Below, piece by piece: positions 1-8,377 of a stretch of DNA of 45,468 nt (position 1 is the first letter of the stretch; each line of letters starts with the position of its first letter). The notes beneath the pieces are model-generated. The model saw only the letters and a program-made list of their open reading frames with translations. It had not been told where the DNA came from and made no database searches. This DNA comes from Deltaproteobacteria bacterium (GTDB lineage Bacteria; Myxococcota_A; UBA9160; UBA6930): the NCBI GenBank assembly GCA_029261775.1, contig JAJDAR010000023.1:1-45468 (forward strand). Direction: 5' to 3'. Position numbers and translations under genes: made by a program.

Positions 1-333
1 CATCAGCGGGATCAGGTAGTTGCCGAAGGCGGCGATCAGCACCGGCATCGCGACCCAGAAGATCATGATGGTGCCGTGATTCGTGACCAGCGAGTTGTAG
101 TTCGCCGGCGTCACGAGCCCCCAGCCCGGGACGGATGCGCCTGGAAAGGCGAGCTGCATCCGGAAGACGTACGCGAAGAAGCCGCCGATCACGGCCATCG
201 CCATGCCCGTGATCATGTACTGGAAGCAGATCATCTTGTGGTCCGTGGACCACAGGTACTTCTTGACGAAGCCCTCTTCGTGATGACCGTGAGCGTCGTC
301 GTGGTGCTGTTCAGTGACTTCCGCGGTGGCCAT
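1..333 (-). CDS. coxA: Cytochrome c oxidase subunit I, N-terminal part (cut by window edge)
   Basis: Catalytic heme-copper subunit of an aa3-type terminal oxidase in the inner membrane; it reduces O2 and pumps protons. Only the first 111 codons are present. The visible protein has a His/Asp/Glu-rich leader (residues 9-20), a first membrane helix around 34-62, and the segment LVTNHGTIMIFW, whose His86 matches the low-spin heme a ligand of the family. The CuB site and most helices lie outside the window. The ATG at 333 is preceded by GGGAGAAGAGG, a good ribosome binding site, and lies 16 nt after the coxB stop, so it is the distal visible gene of the ctaB-DUF420-cytochrome c-peptide-coxB-coxA run. 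Assignment is firm; completeness cannot be judged. Confidence 0.95.
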   Translation of the reverse strand, partial: MATAEVTEQHHDDAHGHHEEGFVKKYLWSTDHKMICFQYMITGMAMAVIGGFFAYVFRMQLAFPGASVPGWGLVTPANYNSLVTNHGTIMIFWVAMPVLIAAFGNYLIPLM

Positions 334-349
334 GGGCCTCTTCTCCCAG

Positions 350-1042
350 CTACGGGGCGGTGATGGCCGCGAGGGACTTCGGCGCGTGCTGCGCCATCCA
401 CATCGCGTGCTGTTCGGGACTCTCGACGTAGACCCTGGCGGGCATCAGGCCGTGGCCGATCCCGCACATCTCCGCGCACTGCACGTCGAACTCGCCGGCC
501 ATGGTCGGCTTGAACCAGCCCTGGATGATGCGCCCCGGGATCGCGTCCTGCTTGAGCCGGAAGACCGGGACCGAGAAGTCGTGCATCACGTCGAGGGAGC
601 TGAGCTCGTAGCGGTAGACCCGGTTCGTCTCCAGGTGCAGCTCGTCGATCTTCGTGATGTCGTCCGGCGTGTCGAGCTCACCGTCGGGGCCGGGGTGGAC
701 GAAGGTCCAGGCCCACTGCTGGGAGACGATCCGAACCGGCGTGTTCTCCTCGGGGATCACCTGCTTGACGTCCACCCAGACCCGGATCGCGGCCGCGAGG
801 ATGAAGACGTCGCAGACGAGGACGAGCAGGTGGGGATAGAACACCCAGTTCTTCTGGCTCTTCACCTCGCCGGTGATCCACTCGGCCTTCACCCCGTCCT
901 TCGCCCGATAGCGGAAAATGAAGTAGAAGAAGACCCCGCTGCAGAGGAAGAACCAGAAGCCGACCAGGACACCGACGAGATTGACGACGAAGTCGATGTC
1001 GGCGGCGTAGGACGAGGCCTGGAGCATGAAGGCTTCGAGCAT
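350..1042 (-). CDS. coxB: Cytochrome c oxidase subunit II
   Basis: Electron-entry subunit of the oxidase: it takes electrons from cytochrome c through the binuclear CuA centre on the periplasmic side. The 230-aa product has two N-terminal membrane helices (about 18-43 and 67-88), the SQQWAWTF aromatic patch (107-114), and a complete CuA ligand set: H154, C189, E191, C193, H197 and M200 in CAEMCGIGHGLM. There is no fused C-terminal cytochrome c domain, so a separate electron donor is needed; the diheme cytochrome encoded two genes upstream is the obvious candidate. No cleavable lipobox is seen. An AGAGG box precedes the ATG. Length is normal for a short subunit II. Confidence 0.97.
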   Translation of the reverse strand: MLEAFMLQASSYAADIDFVVNLVGVLVGFWFFLCSGVFFYFIFRYRAKDGVKAEWITGEVKSQKNWVFYPHLLVLVCDVFILAAAIRVWVDVKQVIPEENTPVRIVSQQWAWTFVHPGPDGELDTPDDITKIDELHLETNRVYRYELSSLDVMHDFSVPVFRLKQDAIPGRIIQGWFKPTMAGEFDVQCAEMCGIGHGLMPARVYVESPEQHAMWMAQHAPKSLAAITAP

Positions 1043-1052
1043 GGGATGACCT

Positions 1053-1157
1053 CTAGAGGATGAAGAGGAAGACGACGGCGATCCAGGCTCCGCAGCCTGC
1101 CATGCCGATCATGAAGAGATGAGTCGCGTACTCCTCGGGCGGACGGATCTTGGCCAT
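1053..1157 (-). CDS. 34-aa single-helix membrane peptide inside the cox operon
   Basis: A short frame (MAKIRPPEEYATHLFM... ending VVFLFIL) between the cytochrome c and coxB genes. It has its own start with an AGAGGA box upstream and ends 10 nt before the coxB start, so it sits in the operon like a real gene. The first 12 residues are polar; residues 13-34 form one hydrophobic helix. By position and shape it could be a small accessory subunit of the oxidase, comparable in kind to the tiny CcoQ/CydX/subunit-IV-type peptides of other oxidases, but I recognise no family in the sequence itself. Evidence is spacing, ribosome binding site and the clean polar-then-hydrophobic layout; homologs would be needed to confirm it. 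Confidence 0.6.
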   Translation of the reverse strand: MAKIRPPEEYATHLFMIGMAGCGAWIAVVFLFIL

Positions 1158-1165
1158 GGAGTCCT

Positions 1166-1810
1166 CTAGTTGGAGAAGGTCATGATGTGCGCGATGACGT
1201 CCTTCATGGCCTGGTCATCCACGAGGATCATCGCCATGCCGCGCATCACGGCGCCATCGGTGTCGAGCGGATCCGAGCCCCGGATCCCCGCCTTGAACTT
1301 CTCGATGCTGCTGTACAGGTACCAGTCGCTGAGCCCGACCAGCGGCGCGCCGTTCGTCGCCTGGACACCCTCGCCGGCCTGACCGTGGCAGGCCGCGCAG
1401 GGCCCGTAGAGGCCCTTGCCGCGCTCCGAGTCACCTCCGATCAGGGTCGCCTCGGGGGTGTGCCGCGGAAGACCCGCGACATGGGCAGCCACGTTGTCGA
1501 CCCACGCATCCGTCTTGAGGAAGCGGACCATCGGACGCATCTTGAGGCCCTCGTGGTCGGCCGCGTGCTTGCCGCGTGCTCCGGTCTGGTACTTGCGCAG
1601 CTGCTTCGCGACGTACCACTCGTCCATGCCCGAGATGGGCGGTGCCGCGACGGCGACGTTGCCCTGCCCGACGCTCCCGTGGCACTGGGTGCAGAGGGCG
1701 AAGATCTGCTCGCCGGTCGGCGCGTCCTCCGCGAGAACGGGGGAAGCCGAGATCGCCAGAGCCCACACGGCCCCGGCGGCGAGGAATCGAAGAGTTCGGA
1801 GCGGCGCCAT
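1166..1810 (-). CDS. Diheme cytochrome c (c4/c553-like), periplasmic
   Basis: A 214-aa exported protein with two cytochrome c domains, each with one heme-binding motif: CTQCH in the first half and CAACH in the second, with later Met residues (MRPM, MRGMAM) that can serve as axial ligands. Two tandem domains of this size are typical of cytochrome c4-type electron carriers feeding cytochrome oxidases. I place the start at the ATG at 1810 because it opens directly into a Sec signal peptide (RTLRFLAAGAVWALAISASPVLA); the frame stays open further upstream, but that extension is Arg/Pro/Gly-rich and unlike protein. It lies just before the 34-aa peptide and coxB, so it is probably the oxidase's electron donor. 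Confidence 0.9.
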   Translation of the reverse strand: MAPLRTLRFLAAGAVWALAISASPVLAEDAPTGEQIFALCTQCHGSVGQGNVAVAAPPISGMDEWYVAKQLRKYQTGARGKHAADHEGLKMRPMVRFLKTDAWVDNVAAHVAGLPRHTPEATLIGGDSERGKGLYGPCAACHGQAGEGVQATNGAPLVGLSDWYLYSSIEKFKAGIRGSDPLDTDGAVMRGMAMILVDDQAMKDVIAHIMTFSN

Positions 1811-1949
1811 CCTGTTTCGTGGTCCTCGAGCCGAGTGTCCAGCCGGGGGCGCCGTCGATCGGCGGACGGACGCCGGGCGCCCCCCCCTCGCTCCCCACCA
1901 CACGGCGCGACCCCGAAGGCCTGCAGCACACGGTGGGAAATCGCGGCGG

Positions 1950-1978
1950 AGTGTCGTTTCCCGAGCGCCGTTCGTCAA
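1950..1978 (-). promoter_or_regulatory. Candidate sigma-70-type promoter for the cytochrome c-coxB-coxA genes
   Basis: On the minus strand TTGACG (1978-1973) is followed after 17 nt by GACACT (1955-1950), about 140 nt before the cytochrome c start. The -35 box matches 5 of 6 consensus bases, the -10 box only 3 of 6. It lies in the 279-nt gap between the DUF420 gene and the cytochrome gene, so ctaB-DUF420 and the structural oxidase genes may be separate transcripts. I see nothing else in this gap. Confidence 0.4.
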
Positions 1979-2089
1979 CCCGAAATGCCCCGCGAAGACG
2001 TTCCGACGAACCCCGCAGGTCCTCGAAATCAAGAGGTTTTCTGCCACACCGGCAACCGGAGCCGAGCCGGGGCGAGCGCGGATTTCGCC

Positions 2090-2524
2090 CTAGCTCGCGG
2101 CCGGATTCAAGGGATACAGCAGCAGGAAGATCACCACGCCGGTGATGGAGACGTACATCCAGATCGGCCAGGCGATCCGCGCCAGCCGCCGGTGGCGCGC
2201 GATCCGCCCACGCAAGCCGAGCACGACCAGGGTGATCGCCAGGAAGGGCACGACCGCCGCCAACACGACGTGGCTGGCCAGGAGCACCAGATACAGGGTC
2301 TTCGCCAGCCCCTCCGCATGGAAGGTCGTGTTCTCGAAGTCCCGAGCGGCCTTGTGCAGCACGTAGAAGGCCAGGAACAGCGTCGAGACCCCGAAAGCCG
2401 CGAGCATCGTGCGGCGGTGGCGATCCACCTCACCGGCCCGGATCAACCGCCTCCCGCGGATCAGCAGCAGCGTGGCCGTGGCGTTCAGGGCGGCGTTCAG
2501 CGCCGGCAGGAACGAGAGGTCCAA
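2090..2524 (-). CDS. DUF420 (CtaM/YozB-like) membrane protein, oxidase assembly
   Basis: A 144-aa integral membrane protein with about four helices. The arrangement (short helix at the N-terminus, basic loop RAGEVDRHRRTM, helices at about 40-60, 75-100 and 120-140) and its position between ctaB and oxidase genes match the DUF420 family. The staphylococcal member CtaM is needed for maturation of an aa3-type oxidase; the same role here is inferred. His residues in the loops (for example in LHKAARDFENTTFHAEG) could bind heme or metal. The start is a TTG 7 nt after the ctaB stop, so the two genes are coupled. Confidence 0.85.
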   Translation of the reverse strand: MDLSFLPALNAALNATATLLLIRGRRLIRAGEVDRHRRTMLAAFGVSTLFLAFYVLHKAARDFENTTFHAEGLAKTLYLVLLASHVVLAAVVPFLAITLVVLGLRGRIARHRRLARIAWPIWMYVSITGVVIFLLLYPLNPAAS

Positions 2525-2531
2525 ACCGGGC

Positions 2532-3425
2532 TCAGGCCAGGAGCAGGTCGGCGATCATCGCGAGGTAGAGCAGGAACAGGTAGCCGAGCGACGTGAAGAA
2601 CACGCGCCGGGCGGCCTCGTCGCTGCGCTCGCGGATCAACCTCACGCCCGCCCACACGAACCAGGCGTTCAGTGCGAGTGCCGCAACTCCGTAGATCGGA
2701 CCGAGCAGCCCCAACGGCACGGGCAGCAGGCTCACGACGACCAGGCCGAGCGTGTACCAGAGCATCCGCCAACGCGTCCGCTCCGGACCGATCGCGGCAG
2801 GCATCATGGGGATCCCGGCCGCCGCGTAGTCGTCGCGCCGGTACAGCGCGATCGCCCAGACATGCGGCGGCTGCCAGATGAACACGATGGCGAAGAGCAG
2901 CAGTCCCGGCACACCGACGCTGCCGTTGACTGCCGCATCTGCGATCAGCGGGGCCGCGGCGCCGGCCGCTCCGCCGATCACGGCGTTGTAGACCGACCGG
3001 GGCTTGAGCCAGATCGTGTACACGAAGACGTAGAAGAGGATGCTGGCCACCCCGAGGCCCGCCGCCGGAAGCCCGCCCGCGGCGTACAGGATCCCCGTCG
3101 AGAGGACCGAGAGCGCGAGGCCGAAGGCGAGCGCGGAGCGCGCCCCGATCGTGGCCGTGGGCAGCGGGCGTGTGCGGGTGCGCTCCATCAAGGCGTCGCG
3201 GTCGCGCTCGACGTACATGTTGAGCGTATTGGCGGCGGCCGCGGCGACGGCGATGCCGAGCAGGGTGATCCCCATGATCGGCGCGGCGGGCCAACCCCCC
3301 GTCGCCATTCCCATGACCGGAAGCGCGGTGAAGATCACGAGCGGCAGGATCCGGGGCTTGGTCAGGGCCAGGTAGCTCGCGAGGCTGCCCCGCGTCTCGG
3401 CTGCTTGTAGGGGGGCGGCGCTCAT
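2532..3425 (-). CDS. ctaB: Protoheme IX farnesyltransferase (heme O synthase)
   Basis: Membrane UbiA-superfamily prenyltransferase that adds a farnesyl group to heme B to make heme O, the precursor of the heme A used by the oxidase below. The 297-aa protein has about nine helices. The first Asp-rich substrate/Mg motif is clear (NTLNMYVERDRDALMERT, with the following RPLP), as is the second conserved loop (YTIWLKPRSVYNAVIGG). Length is normal. The ATG is followed by a short cytoplasmic tail. No ctaA (heme A synthase) is visible in the window; it may lie elsewhere. The first gene of the minus-strand oxidase run, divergent from the EamA gene. TATTCT on the minus strand about 10 nt before the ATG is a possible -10 box. 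Confidence 0.95.
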   Translation of the reverse strand: MSAAPLQAAETRGSLASYLALTKPRILPLVIFTALPVMGMATGGWPAAPIMGITLLGIAVAAAAANTLNMYVERDRDALMERTRTRPLPTATIGARSALAFGLALSVLSTGILYAAGGLPAAGLGVASILFYVFVYTIWLKPRSVYNAVIGGAAGAAAPLIADAAVNGSVGVPGLLLFAIVFIWQPPHVWAIALYRRDDYAAAGIPMMPAAIGPERTRWRMLWYTLGLVVVSLLPVPLGLLGPIYGVAALALNAWFVWAGVRLIRERSDEAARRVFFTSLGYLFLLYLAMIADLLLA

Positions 3426-3503
3426 GGGGGCGTCAGAATACCAACTTGTTCCCGGTCATCGATTGCCGGCAGGAAGGCGCCGGGCCCACCCGGGGAGGAG
3501 CGG

Positions 3504-3509
3504 TAGCCT
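3504..3509 (+). promoter_or_regulatory. -10-like box TAGCCT, 6 nt before the EamA start (leaderless candidate)
   Basis: TAGCCT is followed by exactly six bases (CCGCGG) and then the ATG at 3516. Transcription about 6-7 nt after a -10 box would start at the ATG, giving a leaderless mRNA. The only Shine-Dalgarno-like run (GGGGAGGAG at 3492-3500) lies upstream of this box and would not be in the mRNA. The same layout recurs at 8990, 31793, 40088 and 42047. Confidence 0.5.
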
Positions 3510-3515
3510 CCGCGG

Positions 3516-4385
3516 ATGGGTGGTCTCGAGCTGGCGATGGTGATGGCGAGCGCCCTCCTCCACGCCGGCTGGGGTGCGGCCATCAAGGGCAGCCGCGATC
3601 CGCTCGCCTTCAACGTGGCCCAGGGCTTGCTGACCCTGCTGGTCGGCGTGGCGCTGATTCCATGGGCCGGGCTCGGCGCCATCCCGACGCCCGTGTGGGC
3701 CGTCCTCGGGGCGACCGGCGTCGCCCACGGAGCCTACTGGTACGGGCTGTCCCGCTCCCTCACCGAGACGGATCTCTCCCTCGCGTATCCGATCATCCGC
3801 TCGACCCCCGCCTTCCTCCCCTGGATCGCGGTTCCGCTGCTCGGCGAGCGGATCACATGGATCGGCGGGCTGGGGGTGGCGGTGGTCGTGCTCGGCATCT
3901 GGACCCTGCGAGGTTCCGGCAGCCTGCACAAGCCCGAGCGGCTCGGCCTCGCCTACTTCACCCTCGCCACCACCGTCGCGTACTCGCTGCTGGACAAGCA
4001 GGCGATGGTGCTGATCTCGGCCGGGCCCTGGACCTCCCCCCTGCCGCGGAGTCTCGTCCTGTACTTCCTGATCGGCGCCGTCGGCACGCTCGGCTTCCTG
4101 CCGCTGGCGGCGCATCGGGTGACGCCGCGCAGCCTGCTGACGACCCTGCGGCGAGAGCTGCCCGGCATCCTGGGCGCCGCGCTGATCGGGGTGATCGGCT
4201 ACGGCCTGATCCTCGAGGCCTACCGGACGGCCCCCGCCAGCTACGTCGTGGCCGTCCGCCAGCTGTCCGTGCTCTTTGCCGTGGCGATCGCCGTGCTCGT
4301 CCTGGGGGAACGCGCCAGCCGGCGGCGCGTCCTCGGAGCCGCCGCAACGGTGGTGGGCGTCGCGCTGATCGCCCTGCGAGGATGA
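3516..4385 (+). CDS. EamA-family (DMT superfamily) transporter
   Basis: Inner-membrane drug/metabolite transporter of 289 aa made of two five-helix EamA repeats (about residues 1-130 and 140-289), ten helices in all. Family signatures seen are the GxYWYGLSRSLTETDLSLAYPIIRSTPAFLPW segment at the end of the first repeat (quoted in parts: GLSRSLTETDLSLAYPI) and SYVVAVRQLSVLFAV in the second, followed by LGERASRRRVLGAAATVVGVALIAL, the usual end of EamA proteins. Substrate cannot be predicted; family members export amino acids, sugars or other small metabolites. It is divergent from ctaB and followed after 37 nt by the DUF374 gene. Confidence 0.88.
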   Translation: MGGLELAMVMASALLHAGWGAAIKGSRDPLAFNVAQGLLTLLVGVALIPWAGLGAIPTPVWAVLGATGVAHGAYWYGLSRSLTETDLSLAYPIIRSTPAFLPWIAVPLLGERITWIGGLGVAVVVLGIWTLRGSGSLHKPERLGLAYFTLATTVAYSLLDKQAMVLISAGPWTSPLPRSLVLYFLIGAVGTLGFLPLAAHRVTPRSLLTTLRRELPGILGAALIGVIGYGLILEAYRTAPASYVVAVRQLSVLFAVAIAVLVLGERASRRRVLGAAATVVGVALIALRG

Positions 4386-4422
4386 CCCAGGTGAGCACCT
4401 TCCCCGACGCGAGGATGGCGAG

Positions 4423-5085
4423 TTGAGCCGTCCGCGAGACTCCTGGTCGTACCGGGCTCGTGTTCGCGTACTGGCCTGGCTCGCCGCGGGGCTGCTGCGC
4501 ACGCTCGGCGCGAGCTGGCGCCTGTCGGTGGTCGGCCCCTCGCCCTTCGAGCGCGGTCCCTTCGTCGGCGCGCTCTGGCATCAAGGCCTCCTCGTGGCGG
4601 CCAGCGTCTGGCGACGGCGAGGCATCGCGGTCCCCGTCAGCCGCAGCCGGGACGGCGACCAGATCGACGCCGTGCTGCAACGGCTGGGCTTCGCCGCGAG
4701 CCCGCGCGGCTCGAGCTCCCGCGGCGCGACGTCCCTGCTCCGCGCGATGATCCGCCGGGTCCGCGCTGGCGAGACCCTGGCGATGCTCCCGGACGGGCCG
4801 CGCGGACCGGCGGGCCAGGCCAAGCCCGGGGTCATCGCCCTCGCCAGCGCCGCCGGCGTGCCGATCGTTCCGGTCGGGGTCGCCGCGCGGCCGGCGATCC
4901 GCTTCGGCAGCTGGGATCGCGCGCTGCTGCCGGGACCCTTCGCGCGGGTGGTCTGCCACTACGGAGAACCCTTCGACGTGCCGAAGAAGCTCCGGGGCGC
5001 CGAGCTCGAGGCCCGCCTCGCCGCGCTCGAGCGCGAGCTCCACCGATTGAACCTCGAAGCGGAAGCACGACTCCTTCGCCCATGA
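4423..5085 (+). CDS. DUF374 lysophospholipid-acyltransferase-like protein
   Basis: A 220-aa protein of the DUF374 branch of the lysophospholipid/lipid A acyltransferase superfamily, expected to acylate an envelope lipid at the inner membrane. Visible: an N-terminal hydrophobic stretch (13-30), the ALWHQGLL block with the catalytic-type His near residue 53, SRSRDGDQIDAVLQRLGF, and the hallmark MLPDGPRGPAGQAKPGVIALA followed by GVPIVPVGVAA. I use the TTG at 4423: GAGG sits 8 nt upstream, and the nearby ATG at 4415 runs into a stop after three codons. The last bases overlap the next gene (ATGA), so the two are translationally coupled. The acyl acceptor is unknown. Confidence 0.85.
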   Translation: MSRPRDSWSYRARVRVLAWLAAGLLRTLGASWRLSVVGPSPFERGPFVGALWHQGLLVAASVWRRRGIAVPVSRSRDGDQIDAVLQRLGFAASPRGSSSRGATSLLRAMIRRVRAGETLAMLPDGPRGPAGQAKPGVIALASAAGVPIVPVGVAARPAIRFGSWDRALLPGPFARVVCHYGEPFDVPKKLRGAELEARLAALERELHRLNLEAEARLLRP

Positions 5086-5804
5086 GCGACTCCTCTCCGA
5101 ACGACCGACGCGGATCCCATCTGCGGCTGATGACGTCGAACCTGATGAACGGCCGGGGCGACCCCGGTGCCATCGCCGACCTGATCGCAGAACGGTCCGT
5201 GGACATCGCCTGCTTCCAGGAGCTGGCGCCCGAGCAGGCCGAGGCGATCTCCCGGGTCCTCCCCCACGGCAAGCTCGACCCGCGCACCGATCACGAGGGG
5301 CTGGGCATCGCCCTGCGCTGCCCCGGGCAGGTCGAGCGGCTCCCGATCCCCCAGCGCGACGGGCGGGTCGTGCGGCTCTCGCCGACCGACTGGCCCGAGC
5401 TCGACACGACCCTCGAGGTGCTCGACATCCACGTCCAGGCGCCCCACGCGCGCCCGCCGCCGTGGAAGAACCTGCCGACGCGCCGGGCACAGATCGATGC
5501 GCTGCTCGCCTATCTCGACAGCGTGCCGGCCCCCCATCGGGTGGTCGCGGGAGACTTCAACGCCACACCGCTGTGGCCGGTCTACCGGCGCATGGCAAAG
5601 CGCCTGGTCGACGCACCGCGGGCCTTCGCAAGGGCCCGGGGACGACGGCCGGCCCCCACCTGGGGCCCGCTCATGCTCGACGGAATCCGGCTGCTGCGGA
5701 TCGACCACGTCTTCACCCAAGGTGTGGACACCCCGCACGTCGAGCTGCACCGCGTGCGCGGCACGGACCACGCCGCCCTGGTCGTCGATCTCGAGCTCGT
5801 CTGA
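5082..5804 (+). CDS. Endonuclease/exonuclease/phosphatase (EEP) family hydrolase
   Basis: A 240-aa single-domain metal-dependent phosphoesterase. The EEP fold motifs are all in order: TSNLMN (Asn of the first strand), ACFQEL (metal-binding Glu), DIHVQAPH, AGDFNATP (the catalytic Asp-x-Asn), LLRIDHVFT and GTDHAALVVDL (catalytic Asp-His). There is no signal peptide or membrane segment. Members cleave phosphodiesters in nucleic acids, nucleotides, sphingomyelin or inositol phosphates; the substrate here cannot be read from sequence. Coupling (4-nt ATGA overlap) to the DUF374 acyltransferase hints at a lipid headgroup rather than DNA, but that is inference. It converges on ptsP with a 23-nt gap. 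Confidence 0.9.
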   Translation: MSDSSPNDRRGSHLRLMTSNLMNGRGDPGAIADLIAERSVDIACFQELAPEQAEAISRVLPHGKLDPRTDHEGLGIALRCPGQVERLPIPQRDGRVVRLSPTDWPELDTTLEVLDIHVQAPHARPPPWKNLPTRRAQIDALLAYLDSVPAPHRVVAGDFNATPLWPVYRRMAKRLVDAPRAFARARGRRPAPTWGPLMLDGIRLLRIDHVFTQGVDTPHVELHRVRGTDHAALVVDLELV

Positions 5805-5827
5805 GAGGCCGCCCTGCGCGGGCTCGC

Positions 5828-8230
5828 TCAGTCGTCGCCGTTGCGACCGCGCTCGATCGAGCGCATCAGCCAGTCGCCGATGTCCGGGTGGTCGAGCAGG
5901 CCGGCTTCGCGGAGACGCCGGGCGCCGATCTCGTGCACCTCCCGCGGAGAGCTGGCATCGAGGGCCTCGCGCGCGTCGGTGGCGGCCTTTCCCATGTCGA
6001 GGGCGCGCACGATCTCCTTCACGACCGGCACCGCGCTCGCCACGCCCGAGAGCTCCCCGAGGCCGAGCCCCACCAGGATGGGGACCGCCAGCGGGTTGCT
6101 GGCCATCTCGCCGCAAAGCGAGACGGGGATGCCGTGGCGCGCCGCCGCCCGCACGGTGCGATCGATCAGGTACAGCACCGCGGGATGGAGCGGATCGTAG
6201 AGATGGGCCACCCGCTCGTTGCCCCGGTCCACGGCCAGCGTGTACTGGGTCAGGTCGTTGGTTCCGATGCTGAAGAAGTCGCACTCCCGGGCCAGCACCT
6301 CGGCCGTGACCGCCGCCGCAGGCACCTCGATCATGATGCCGAGGGGCAGCTTCGGATCGAAGGGCACGTCGCGATCCGCGAGCTCGCGCTGGGTCTCCTC
6401 GAGGATCTCCCGCACCCGCCGCAGCTCGTCGAGCTGCGAGACCATCGGGATCAGCAGGCGGACGTTGCCGCGGGTGCTGGCGCGCAGGATCGCCCGCAGC
6501 TGGGCGCGAAAGCTCTCCACGTGGGAGAGCGAGAGCCGGATCGAGCGCCAGCCGAGCTGCGGATTCTCCTCCTCCTCGATGTCCAGGTTGGGGATGGCCT
6601 TGTCCCCTCCGAGATCGAGGGTGCGGATCGTCACCGGGCGGGGCGCCATGGCGGAGGCGGCCTCCTCGTAGAGCTGGTGCTGCTCCTGCTCGCTCGGAAA
6701 GCCCCGGTGGACGAGGGCCAGGAGCTCGGTGCGGAACAGCCCGACCCCCTCGGCGCCGTGGCGCTCGCAGAGCCTCAGGTCGGAGAGCAGTCCCACGTTG
6801 GCGGTGAGATGCACGCGATGGCCGTCCCAGGTCTCGGCAGGGCGCTCCGCCAGCGCATCGAGGTGCTCGAGGGCCACGATCGCCCGGTGCTGCGCCCGCT
6901 CGTACTCGGCGCGCAGGTCCTCGTCAGGGGACAGGAAGATGCGACCCGTGTCGCCATCGACGATCACCTCTTCACCGCGGGTCACCGCGGCCAGGATGCC
7001 GACGGCACCGGTCACCGCCGGAATCTCGAGAGCGCGCGCGAAGATCGCTCCGTGCGAGGTCGGGCCGCCGTGCTCCGAGACGATCGCCGTGATCTTGTCG
7101 GTGTCGAGCATCGCGAAGTGGGCGGGCAGCAGGTTCGAGGCGAACACGACCGATCCGTCGGCCAGCGGATCCGCCTGGTGCCCCACACCGAGCAGCCGGG
7201 CCACGACGCGCTGGCCCACGTCCTGGATGTCCGTCCCGCGCTCGCGGAAGTAGGGATCCTCGATCGCCGAAAAGGTGCGGCGGTACTCCTCCAGCACACG
7301 CTGCAGGGCGGCGAGTGCGCTGCCGGTCTCGCGCACCCCCTCCTCGAGCTTGGCGACGAAGCCCTTGTCCTCGAGGATCTGGATGTGCGTGTTGAAGACG
7401 GCGCTGAAGTCCGCGCCGAAACGACCCCCCATGTCGTCTCGCAGGCCGTGCAGCTCGCGACGAGCGACGTCGACCGCATCCGTGAGATCGCGCCACTCCT
7501 CGGCCGGGTCCTGGCTCGGGGTGTAGTCGGCATCCGCGAGATCGACGTGGTCGCCGAGGAAGTGGGCTCGGCCGATCGCGATCCCTCGTGAGGTCGGAAT
7601 GCCGCGCTGCTCGCGCCGCTCCCCGTCGGGCGCGCTCGCGTCGTGGGTCAGGTGGAGACCCGCCTCGCCGAGCTCGCCGACCACCCGGGCGCGATCCGTC
7701 TCCGAGCCCGCCACCAGGGCGAGAAGCTGGGAGTTCATCACGACGGGGGCGATCAGCCGGGCGCAGGTGTCGAGCAGTTCGAGGTCTTCGTCGCGGAACT
7801 CGCGGCGCACGCGGGTCTGCACGACGAGCACGCCGATCGTGAGGCCGCGCGCGCTGTCCGCGCCCCGCACGATCAGCGGCGCGGCCGCCAGCGACTCGAA
7901 GCGCTCCTCGCCCGTCTCCGGGAAGTAGCGATAGGCCCCGTGGCTCTGGGCGTCGGTGAAGGACAGCGGACGGCCCGCCCGGGCGACGTGACCGACCAGG
8001 CCTTCGCCCGGCGGCAGACGCACCTTGCCCACCGAGCTGCGATCGAGACCGATCGTGGCCTGGAGGATCAGGTGTCGCAGATCGGTGCTGGTCAGGTAGA
8101 CGGAGCAGACGTCGGCGTCCACCCGCTTGGCGACGAGGTCGACGATGTTGTCGAGCGTCTCGCGCAGATCGTGCGAGTGGGAGACGATTCCCGCGACGTC
8201 TGCGAGCAGGGTTTGCCGATCCGCCGGAAT
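5828..8230 (-). CDS. ptsP: GAF-domain phosphoenolpyruvate-protein phosphotransferase (PTS-Ntr enzyme I), non-canonical start
   Basis: First phosphotransferase of the nitrogen PTS: it autophosphorylates from PEP and passes phosphate to NPr. Domains: GAF sensor (about 1-170 of 800), enzyme I N-terminal region, swivelling phosphohistidine domain with GGPTSHGAIFARA (His393), and the C-terminal PEP-binding barrel with DLGGDK, GTNDLTQYTLAVDRGN and SLCGEMASNP. The start is odd. Homology-like sequence (LLADVAGIVSHSHDLRETLDNIV) continues well upstream of the first usable GTG at 8122, yet no ATG, GTG or TTG occurs in frame back to the TAG at 8380. ATT at 8230, preceded by GAGGGGGGTGG, gives a protein that lines up in length with E. 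coli PtsP. I call ATT the start; the GTG at 8122 would remove part of the GAF domain. Confidence 0.88.
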   Translation of the reverse strand: MPADRQTLLADVAGIVSHSHDLRETLDNIVDLVAKRVDADVCSVYLTSTDLRHLILQATIGLDRSSVGKVRLPPGEGLVGHVARAGRPLSFTDAQSHGAYRYFPETGEERFESLAAAPLIVRGADSARGLTIGVLVVQTRVRREFRDEDLELLDTCARLIAPVVMNSQLLALVAGSETDRARVVGELGEAGLHLTHDASAPDGERREQRGIPTSRGIAIGRAHFLGDHVDLADADYTPSQDPAEEWRDLTDAVDVARRELHGLRDDMGGRFGADFSAVFNTHIQILEDKGFVAKLEEGVRETGSALAALQRVLEEYRRTFSAIEDPYFRERGTDIQDVGQRVVARLLGVGHQADPLADGSVVFASNLLPAHFAMLDTDKITAIVSEHGGPTSHGAIFARALEIPAVTGAVGILAAVTRGEEVIVDGDTGRIFLSPDEDLRAEYERAQHRAIVALEHLDALAERPAETWDGHRVHLTANVGLLSDLRLCERHGAEGVGLFRTELLALVHRGFPSEQEQHQLYEEAASAMAPRPVTIRTLDLGGDKAIPNLDIEEEENPQLGWRSIRLSLSHVESFRAQLRAILRASTRGNVRLLIPMVSQLDELRRVREILEETQRELADRDVPFDPKLPLGIMIEVPAAAVTAEVLARECDFFSIGTNDLTQYTLAVDRGNERVAHLYDPLHPAVLYLIDRTVRAAARHGIPVSLCGEMASNPLAVPILVGLGLGELSGVASAVPVVKEIVRALDMGKAATDAREALDASSPREVHEIGARRLREAGLLDHPDIGDWLMRSIERGRNGDD

Positions 8231-8377
8231 GGGTCCACCCCCCTCGAAGGCCGTCGTGTCGGTCCGAGGCGTGGAAGGTACCGGAGGCGGGCCCGGTTCT
8301 CCGGCGGCGTCGATCCGTCGCGGTCCCGAGGCTTCGGCACCGTCGGAGACGTTCCCGTGGACCGGAAGAGGCGATGC

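Noticed and set aside
314-1063. Long plus-strand open frame antisense to coxB
   Set aside because: Arg/Gly/Asp-rich translation without any domain, antisense to a clear oxidase subunit; a GC-rich shadow frame.
1811-2047. N-terminal extension of the cytochrome c frame
   Set aside because: The sequence is Arg/Pro/Gly-rich, and the ATG at 1810 begins a textbook signal peptide.
3494-3511. GGAGG/CCTCC hairpin hiding a Shine-Dalgarno before the EamA gene
   Set aside because: The stem is only 5 bp, the spacing to the ATG is 15 nt or more, and the likely -10 box lies inside it, so it is probably not in the mRNA.
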